Positions 58,341 to 64,000 of a stretch of 64,000 nt of DNA are shown piece by piece; within the stretch, counting starts at the first letter, position 1, and the number at the start of each line of letters is the position of its first letter. The notes under the pieces were generated by a model that was not told where the DNA came from, ran no database searches, and saw only the letters and a list, made by a program, of their open reading frames with translations. The DNA comes from Micrococcus sp023147585 (GTDB taxonomy: Bacteria > Actinomycetota > Actinomycetes > Actinomycetales > Micrococcaceae): NCBI RefSeq assembly GCF_044872765.1, contig NZ_CP085253.1:248001-312000 (forward strand). Reading direction: 5' to 3'. Position numbers and translations under genes: made by a program.

Positions 58341-59675
58341 TCAGGCGGACCGCAGCGCCTTCGTGACCTCGCTCAGGCCCTCCTTGAGGAGCGCCTCGCC
58401 GATGGTCAGCGGCGGCAGGAAGCGGACCACGTTGCCGTAGGTGCCGCACGTGAGCAGGATGACGCCGGCGGCGCGCACGGCGGCCGCCACGGCGTTGGTG
58501 AGCTTCGCGTCGGGCTCGCCGGTGGCGGGGTCCACGAACTCGACGGCCATCATGGCGCCGCGGCCGCGGATCTCCCCGATGCGGGGGTCCGGGTTCTGCT
58601 CGAAGTGCTCGCGGATGATCGTCTCGATCTTCTGCGCCTCCGCGAGCAGTCCGTCCTCCTCGATGGCCTCGATGACGGCGAGTGCGGCGGCCGTGGCCAC
58701 CGGGTTGCCGCCGTAGGTGCCGCCCAGGCCGCCCGGGTGCACGGTGTCCATGATCTCGGCGCGCCCGGTCACGGCGGAGAGCGGCATGCCGCCGGCGATG
58801 CCCTTGGCGGTGGTCATCAGGTCCGGCTCGATGCCCTCGAACTCGGAGGCGAACCACTGGCCGGTGCGCGCGTAGCCGGACTGCACCTCATCGGCGATGA
58901 ACAGCACGCCGTTGTCCTTGCACCACTGCACCACGGCCTTCAGGAAGCCCTCGGCCGGGACGATGAAGCCGCCCTCGCCCTGGATGGGCTCCATGATGAC
59001 GGCGGCCAGGTTGTCCGCGCCGATCTGCTTCTCGAGGGCGCTGATGGCATGCTTCGCCGCCGTGGCGCCGTCCAGCCCGTCCCGGAACGGGTACGACCCC
59101 GGCACGCGGTAGACCTCGGGGGCGAACGGGCCGAAGTGCTGCTTGTACGGCATGTTCTTGGCGGTCAGCGCCATCGTGAGGGTGGTGCGGCCGTGGTAGG
59201 CGTGGTCGAACGCGGCCACCGCCTGCTTGCCGGTGAAGGAGCGGGCCACCTTGACGGCGTTCTCCACGGCCTCGGCGCCGGAGTTGAACAGGGCCGTGCG
59301 GGTCTCCCCGGAGATCGGCGCGATGCGCCCGAGGGCCTCTGCCACGGCGATGTAGCCCTCGTAGGGCGTGATCATGAACGAGGTGTGCGTGAACTGAGCC
59401 ACCTGCTCCTGCACGGCCTTCACGACGCGCGGGTGGGCAGCGCCCACGGAGGTCACGGCGATGCCCGAGGCGAGGTCGATGAAGCGGTTGCCGTCCACGT
59501 CCTCGACGATGCCGCCGGCGGCACGGGCGGCGTACACGGGCATGGTGGTCGCGACGCCGGCGGGCACGGAGGCCGCCTGGCGCTCCGCGAGCGCCTGGGA
59601 CCTGGGGCCGGGCACGGGGGTGGCCAGGAGACGGGACTGCTCGACGCCCTCGGCTGAGAGGGGGGACTGGGTCAT
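58341..59675 (-). CDS. gabT: 4-aminobutyrate--2-oxoglutarate transaminase
   Basis: A class III PLP aminotransferase, 444 residues, moving the amino group of GABA to 2-oxoglutarate. Family landmarks: DVDGNRFIDLASGIAV (about 55-70), NSGAEAVENAVKVAR (about 126-140), the Asp of FIADEVQSGYARTG, and the PLP lysine in LMTTAKGIAGGMPLSAV (about 291). The start ATG at 59675 is followed by TQSPLSAEG. It is divergent from the LysR gene and faces gabD. Confidence 0.92.
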   Translation of the reverse strand: MTQSPLSAEGVEQSRLLATPVPGPRSQALAERQAASVPAGVATTMPVYAARAAGGIVEDVDGNRFIDLASGIAVTSVGAAHPRVVKAVQEQVAQFTHTSFMITPYEGYIAVAEALGRIAPISGETRTALFNSGAEAVENAVKVARSFTGKQAVAAFDHAYHGRTTLTMALTAKNMPYKQHFGPFAPEVYRVPGSYPFRDGLDGATAAKHAISALEKQIGADNLAAVIMEPIQGEGGFIVPAEGFLKAVVQWCKDNGVLFIADEVQSGYARTGQWFASEFEGIEPDLMTTAKGIAGGMPLSAVTGRAEIMDTVHPGGLGGTYGGNPVATAAALAVIEAIEEDGLLAEAQKIETIIREHFEQNPDPRIGEIRGRGAMMAVEFVDPATGEPDAKLTNAVAAAVRAAGVILLTCGTYGNVVRFLPPLTIGEALLKEGLSEVTKALRSA

Positions 59676-59784
59676 GGGTGGCACCTCGCCTGTGAGGCTC
59701 CGCGCGAGGGGAGCTGGGGATGGGGGCGCGCCCCGTGCGGGGGCGCGTGGCTCCATGATCCGGCGCACCCAGGCATGTCGTCCA

Positions 59785-59819
59785 ATGAGCAGCGGGGATG
59801 AAATCTATGCTCATCTGTC
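59785..59819. promoter_or_regulatory. Candidate LysR operator and leaderless LysR promoter
   Basis: ATGAGCA (59785-59791) and TGCTCAT (59808-59814) form a 7-bp inverted repeat in the gabT-LysR intergenic region. The right arm overlaps TATGCT (59806-59811), a -10 located 8 nt before the LysR ATG. An autoregulatory site that also controls gabT would fit LysR biology. Confidence 0.5.
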
Positions 59820-60737
59820 ATGGACGCCCGCCTCCTCGCCACCTTCGTCGCCGTCGCTGAGTCCGGCACGGTGACCGCTGCCGCCGAGCGGAGGGGCCTG
59901 GTGCAGTCCGCCGTGAGCCGTCAGCTGCAGCGTCTCCAGCGCGAGGTGCGCCTGGACGTCGTGGCCCGTGCCGGCACGGGGATCGTCCTCACTCCCGCGG
60001 GAGAGGCGTTCCTCCCCGTCGCCCGGCGCGTCCTCGCCGAGCACGCGGCTGCCGAGCAGGCCGCGCGGACCATCGCCGCCGGGCGCCTCATGGACGTGCG
60101 CATCGCCGCGCCCGGCACCACGCTGATCGACGTCGTCATCCCGTTCGTGGCCACCCTCGGGGCGGGTCAGCCGCGGGCGAAGGTGGCCGAGACGCCTCTC
60201 GACGTGTTCCTGGAGGAGGCGGTGACGAACCACGACCTCGTCGTGATGCCCTCGAGCCCGCGGCCCACGATCGCCTCGACGGCCCTGGTCGACCTGCCCC
60301 TGTGGGCGTACGTGGCGCCCGGCCACCCGTGGGCCGCGCGGCGGTCCGTCGCCCTCGAGGAGCTGGCCGCGGAGCCGCTCGTGGCGCCCTCGCGCAGCTT
60401 CATGTCCCGGCGGGTGCTCGACGGCGCCCTCGACGTCGCAGGCCTCACGGCACCGGACCTGACCGAGGCGAACTCGGGCCGCGTCGCGCAGGCACTCGTG
60501 GCCACGGGCAGCGGGGTGGCGGTGGTGACCGACGACCCAGCGTTCGACCTCGTGCCCCTGCGGGTGGTGGCCCAGGGACGCGACCTCCTCGTTCGACTGC
60601 ACGCCGCGTGGCAGCGGGACCACTACTCGGCCGAGACCCTCGAAGACCTGGCCGGCCGACTGCGCTCGTTCGCGCGCTCGCGGTATCCGGACCGGCCCGC
60701 CCCTGGCCCGCATCTCGCACCGTCGAGCATCAGGTGA
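59820..60737 (+). CDS. LysR-family transcriptional regulator
   Basis: 305 residues. The N-terminal winged HTH reads LLATFVAVAESGTVTAAAERRGLVQSAVSRQLQRLQREV (residues 5-43), a standard LysR domain, followed by the substrate-binding domain (about 88-300). Divergent from gabT, so GABA or succinate semialdehyde are likely co-inducers (inference from context). The start appears leaderless. Confidence 0.9.
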   Translation: MDARLLATFVAVAESGTVTAAAERRGLVQSAVSRQLQRLQREVRLDVVARAGTGIVLTPAGEAFLPVARRVLAEHAAAEQAARTIAAGRLMDVRIAAPGTTLIDVVIPFVATLGAGQPRAKVAETPLDVFLEEAVTNHDLVVMPSSPRPTIASTALVDLPLWAYVAPGHPWAARRSVALEELAAEPLVAPSRSFMSRRVLDGALDVAGLTAPDLTEANSGRVAQALVATGSGVAVVTDDPAFDLVPLRVVAQGRDLLVRLHAAWQRDHYSAETLEDLAGRLRSFARSRYPDRPAPGPHLAPSSIR

Positions 60738-60829
60738 GCGTGTGTCCCACCTCGCGGAACGGGGCCCAGACGCGTCCGATGCACCGCAGCCTCCATGTCG
60801 TGCACATCACCAGCCTCCGGAGGGGACCC

Positions 60830-61474
60830 ATGAAGGTCACCGCCACCGGCGTCCTCACGGTGGAGACCATCGCGGAGGCCCTGGGCGACGAGCTGACCGC
60901 CGGGTTCGAGCTCTCCGTCTACGGCGACGGCCAGCTGGCCTTCAGGGGTGCGTTCGACGACGAGGTCAACTTCACCGACATCGAGGCGGATGAGCTCATC
61001 CCCTTCGAGGCGTGGGCGACCGTGGGCACCTGGTCCGTGACCACCGACCAGAACGCCGCGGTGGAGGAGCCGCTGACCGTCGATGACGCGGGTGTGCCGG
61101 TCGCGATCGACGCGACGCTCATCAAGAGGCCGGAGCACGGCACCGTCGTGATCCGCGCGTCCAGCGACGGCTACACCCCGGACGAGGACTTCCTGGGACG
61201 CGACACCGTCACCGTGCAGATGACCTCCGGCGACGCCACCCGCACGGTCGAGTTCACGGTGGACGTGCTGGACCTCCCCGGCGATTCCACGCCGACCCCG
61301 ATCGAGCCTGCCGATCCGGCCGATCCTGCCGAGCCGGCCGTCGAGGGCGACGGTCACACCGTCCCCGAGAGGGTGGAGACGGGCGACGCCGCGCGTTCCC
61401 TGCTCGGCGGGTCGCGTCACGGTGTCGTGACGCTGCCGGCGGGACGCGGCGTCGGTGGCCCGGGCCTGACATGA
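60830..61474 (+). CDS. Ig-like surface protein without signal peptide (paralog of 54831)
   Basis: 214 residues. It lacks any N-terminal signal peptide, beginning KVTATGVLTVETIAEALGDE, but the second half has the cadherin/VCBS-like repeat (KRPEHGTVVIRASSDGYTPDEDFLGRDTVTVQM), an Asp/Pro/Ala linker (PADPADPAEPA) and RVETG. The corresponding region of the 54831 protein reads TVETG before a membrane span. Here the span is replaced by LLGGSRHGVVTLPAGRG, so anchoring is doubtful. It is probably a decayed or truncated surface protein. GGAGGGG precedes the ATG. It lies directly upstream of a sortase gene. Confidence 0.6.
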   Translation: MKVTATGVLTVETIAEALGDELTAGFELSVYGDGQLAFRGAFDDEVNFTDIEADELIPFEAWATVGTWSVTTDQNAAVEEPLTVDDAGVPVAIDATLIKRPEHGTVVIRASSDGYTPDEDFLGRDTVTVQMTSGDATRTVEFTVDVLDLPGDSTPTPIEPADPADPAEPAVEGDGHTVPERVETGDAARSLLGGSRHGVVTLPAGRGVGGPGLT

Positions 61475-61510
61475 TCGACGCCGACACCACCACGCATGAG
61501 GGAGCGGTCG

Positions 61511-62422
61511 ATGAGCACGAACGTCAAGCGGGGCCTCTGGGCCGTCCTGCTGCTGGCCTGCATCGCGGCCGTCTGGTTCGCGGTGCGCGGGGGCCTGGCC
61601 CTCGGCGACACCCCGATCAGCGCTCCGCCGAGTGCCGCATCCACCTCGGCCTCGTCGAGAGACACCGCCTCGGCCGGCCCGACGCCGACCGAACGATCGT
61701 CGTCCGCCTCTGCCACGGCATCGTCGGCGTCCGTCACGACGTCGTCGAGCGCCCCGGCCTCCACCGCGTCCACGGGCAACGCGGTGGCCTCGGCCCCCAC
61801 GGCCGCCACGAGCGCCCCGGCCCCCACGACCGCCCCGGCCACACCGACCCCGTCTGAGGCCCCGTCCTCCTCCACGGCCTCCGCGTCGGGGCTGCTGACC
61901 GGTCTCGCCGCCCCCTGGGAGGACATCGCCGCCGCCCCCGTGCACGTGGCGGTGTACCGCGGGCCGGATCGCAGCGCCGAGCAGATCGTGGGCGCCTCGA
62001 TCGAGCTCACCCAGATGCGGGACGACGGCGAGATCAACCCCACTCCGCAGACCGTCGGCTGGTACGGGCCCCCGCAGTGGTCCACGACGCCGGGCGAGCG
62101 GTCGGGCTACCCCGGCGTGCTCGCCGGCCACATCATCCACTCCGGCTCCAAGGACGTCTTCTACCGGCTCCAGGAGGCGCGCGCGGGAGACGCCGTCGTG
62201 ATCTCCTACGACGACGGCACCCAGGCGGCCTTCCGCATCCAGGACGACGCGGTCTCCGCGGACAAGACGGCCTTCACCCAGGACGAGGAATGGGTGTGGG
62301 CGTGGAAGCTGGACGTGCCCGGGAACGCGGTCACGCTGATCACATGCGAGCTGGTGGAGGGGTCCGGGATGACCGGATACTCGCTGAACAACTGGGTGGT
62401 GCAGGCGGACCGGGTCGCGTGA
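61511..62422 (+). CDS. Class F sortase
   Basis: 303 residues. An N-terminal membrane anchor (GLWAVLLLACIAAVWFAV, about 8-25), a Ser/Ala/Thr/Pro-rich wall-spanning linker (about 40-125) and the sortase barrel. Catalytic residues: His207 in VLAGHIIHSG, Cys279 in VTLITCE and Arg301 in VQADRV. The class is inferred from the short barrel, the LAGH and LITC contexts and the actinobacterial setting. The ATG at 61511 has GAGGGAGCGG upstream; an ATG at 61496 is less likely. Candidate substrates are the two nearby VETG-containing proteins. Confidence 0.85.
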   Translation: MSTNVKRGLWAVLLLACIAAVWFAVRGGLALGDTPISAPPSAASTSASSRDTASAGPTPTERSSSASATASSASVTTSSSAPASTASTGNAVASAPTAATSAPAPTTAPATPTPSEAPSSSTASASGLLTGLAAPWEDIAAAPVHVAVYRGPDRSAEQIVGASIELTQMRDDGEINPTPQTVGWYGPPQWSTTPGERSGYPGVLAGHIIHSGSKDVFYRLQEARAGDAVVISYDDGTQAAFRIQDDAVSADKTAFTQDEEWVWAWKLDVPGNAVTLITCELVEGSGMTGYSLNNWVVQADRVA

Positions 62423-62526
62423 GAGCCGGGATCTGCGGGGGTACCCTGTGAGGGCCGGAGCGGGCTCCACCGCGCCGGAACGCCCGTGACTCCTGCGGGC
62501 GCCGCCCGCCGAGAGGACCGCCAGCC

Positions 62527-63480
62527 ATGCACCGTGCCCCCCACGCCTCCGCCCCCGCACGACGGCGGCGCTGGACCGCGGCGGTCGCCGGCGCCGGCCT
62601 GGCCGTGGCGCTGGCCGGCTGCACGGCGAGCGAGGAGGTGCCCGCCGCGTCCGGCTCGGCCAACACCTACCTCGACGGCGTGCTCTCCACGCCCACCCAC
62701 ACGAGCCTGAACCCCCTGCAGGGGGACATCGACTTCGCCACCATGACGGTGCGCAACCACCGCCAGGCGGTCCGGTTGTCCGAGGCCTACCTCGCCAAGG
62801 AGGACGTGGACCAGGAGGTGCGTGACATCGCCGAGGGAGTGCGGGACCAGCACGCCGCGCGCATCGATGAGCTGAGCCGCCTGCTCGAGGGCTGGGGCGC
62901 GGCCGTGCCCGAGGAGGAGCCGGAGCCGTCCGCCGAGGAGTCCTCGACCCTGTCCCCGGGGGAGGAGGAGGCCCAGCTGTCCGCTCAGGACACCGCGGAC
63001 ATGCGGGCCGGCCTGCTGACCGCCTCGGACAGGGCTGCACTGGAGAGCGTCGGGGGAGAGGACGCGGACCGCACCTACCTCCTTCAGCTGCACCGCCTGC
63101 TCCAGGGGGCCGTGACGATCGCGGGCAACGAGCTGCAGTCCGGCACGGATGACTCGGGCAAGAAGGCGGCCCAGGGCATCCTGGACCAGAACCGCACGGC
63201 CATGCAGCGTCTGGTGGAGCTCCTCGCCCAGAAGGGCGCCATCGGCGCGGACGGCACGCCCACCGCGCGCCCGTCCGGATTCACCGGTCCCATCAAGATC
63301 GAGGGGGGCGGCGCCGACGGAGGGAACGTGGACCGCACGCCCTCGCTGCTGCAGTCCATCCAGGCGGAGCAGTCCGCCTACGCCCGGACCAAGCCGTCGC
63401 CGTCCCCCACGCCCAGCCCCGCGGACACCGCCCGGCCCACGCCCGGCCCGTCGCCGTCCCCGTCGGCCTCGGACGGCTGA
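62527..63480 (+). CDS. DUF305-domain lipoprotein
   Basis: 317 residues. A basic leader and hydrophobic core end in the lipobox LAGC (Cys about 32). A ferritin-like DUF305 domain follows: DIDFATMTVRNHRQAVRLSEAYL, the first helix pair, with RDQHAARIDELSRLL as the second and a second helical half after an acidic linker (about 125-160). A Pro/Ser/Thr-rich C-terminal tail (PSPTPSPADTARPTPGPSPSPS) may span the wall. DUF305 proteins often bind copper or other metals; the second His of the usual HH pair is replaced here (NHRQ). Confidence 0.75.
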   Translation: MHRAPHASAPARRRRWTAAVAGAGLAVALAGCTASEEVPAASGSANTYLDGVLSTPTHTSLNPLQGDIDFATMTVRNHRQAVRLSEAYLAKEDVDQEVRDIAEGVRDQHAARIDELSRLLEGWGAAVPEEEPEPSAEESSTLSPGEEEAQLSAQDTADMRAGLLTASDRAALESVGGEDADRTYLLQLHRLLQGAVTIAGNELQSGTDDSGKKAAQGILDQNRTAMQRLVELLAQKGAIGADGTPTARPSGFTGPIKIEGGGADGGNVDRTPSLLQSIQAEQSAYARTKPSPSPTPSPADTARPTPGPSPSPSASDG

Positions 63481-63486
63481 CCGCGC

Positions 63487-63507
63487 GCCCCGCCCCAGTG
63501 GCGGGGC
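63487..63507. terminator. Terminator-like hairpin after the lipoprotein gene
   Basis: gccccgcc (63487-63494), a 5-nt loop and ggcggggc (63500-63507), followed by acctttcctt, the closest to a U tract in this region. Confidence 0.6.
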
Positions 63508-63584
63508 ACCTTTCCTTCCCGGTCGACGACCACACCGCCGCCGCCGGGCGTGCGCGGCTCGCGCGGCGCGGTGAAGGGTGCAGG

Positions 63585-63890
63585 TCAGCGCGGCGCGAGC
63601 AGGTGGGACTGCTCGGGGTGCTCATCGAACCACTGCGCCACGTACCAGCACAGCGGCACGACGCGTCGGCCGCCTGCGGCGCCCCCGCGCTCGGCGATGT
63701 CGGCCACAGCGCCTGCGGTGAGCGTGGCCGCGTGGCCCTGGCCGCGGAAGGTGGGGACCGTGAACGCACGGGTGAGGGCGACGTCCGTCCCGTTGTCGCG
63801 GTAGTCGAGGACCGCCAGGAGCGTGGTGCCGTCATGCAGCTCGTAGCGGGAGGCGTCGTCGTCGCGGGTGATGGTGGGGGAGGTGGTCAT
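63585..63890 (-). CDS. GNAT-type N-acetyltransferase, YidJ/GtnR-like small form
   Basis: 101 residues with the compact GCN5-related fold (YjdJ family): SRYELHDGTTLLAVLDYRDNG, then VALTRAFTVPTFRGQGHAATLTAGAV, which contains the acetyl-CoA loop RGQGHA, and VVPLCWYVAQWFDEHPE at the end, with the Cys-Tyr...H pattern of this subfamily. The ATG at 63890 gives TTSPTITRDD. The acceptor substrate is unknown. Confidence 0.85.
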   Translation of the reverse strand: MTTSPTITRDDDASRYELHDGTTLLAVLDYRDNGTDVALTRAFTVPTFRGQGHAATLTAGAVADIAERGGAAGGRRVVPLCWYVAQWFDEHPEQSHLLAPR

Positions 63891-64000
63891 GGTCCGTGCA
63901 ACACGCCGCTCCACGAGGCGTATTCCATGCCGGGATTCATGGGTGAGTGGCAGGGCATGCAGCCCCAGGCCTGGCGATCCGTACGCCCGCGGGGTCGATG

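Noticed and set aside
1..64000. CRISPR arrays or rRNA genes
   Set aside because: No regularly spaced direct repeats and no rRNA-like sequence seen on either strand.

Overview
The window reads as a high-GC actinobacterial chromosome, most likely Micrococcus (M. luteus group). Support comes from the strong G/C third-position bias, the order tig-clpP1-clpP2-clpX, ileS behind a T-box leader, rne-rplU-rpmA-obg-proB-proA-nadD-rsfS, a mycothiol-type Rv2466c-like oxidoreductase, and several transcripts that look leaderless (a TANNNT box 6-8 nt before the start codon).

Layout. 1-35.8 kb is backbone: rpiB and an Fpg/Nei glycosylase, a wrecked phoD, a secreted protein, a GT87 mannosyltransferase, tRNA-Gly and tRNA-Pro, trigger factor and the Clp protease genes, valS, two SDR genes, ileS-folC-DUF4233-ndk, a VKOR-family protein, ribonuclease E/G, the L21/L27/Obg block, proBA, nadD-rsfS-phosphatase and a tRNA-Ala(GGC).

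35.8-53.09 kb is a genomic island of about 17.3 kb inserted at the 3' end of that tRNA-Ala. Its ends share only the core tccac. The tRNA's own terminator now lies beyond the right end, and a second, intact tRNA-Ala plus terminator at 54.48-54.59 kb shows what the empty site looked like. Cargo, left to right: the C-terminal part of a large serine recombinase, an IS3-family element, a 5'-truncated thiM with thiE, a convergent NUDIX-thiD operon under a TPP riboswitch, a MobF relaxase-helicase, a DprA-like gene, a nonsense-interrupted small membrane protein gene, a second IS3-family element, a complete QatABCD anti-phage operon, and an HTH reading frame that starts exactly in attR. No type IV secretion genes are visible, so it looks like a mobilizable element that has been eroded by IS activity.

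The most unusual observation is at the island ends. If the two ends are joined as in an excised circle, the serine-recombinase frame runs without a break through the tccac core into the HTH frame. The attachment site therefore seems to lie inside the recombinase gene, and integration cuts the protein in two, giving it a nonsense tail read from the antisense strand of tRNA-Ala.

53.1-64 kb is backbone again: a Gfo/Idh/MocA oxidoreductase, tRNA-Ala, an interrupted cell-surface protein gene, a GABA-shunt cluster (gabD, gabT and a divergent LysR regulator), a second Ig-like surface protein beside a class F sortase, a DUF305 lipoprotein and a GNAT acetyltransferase.
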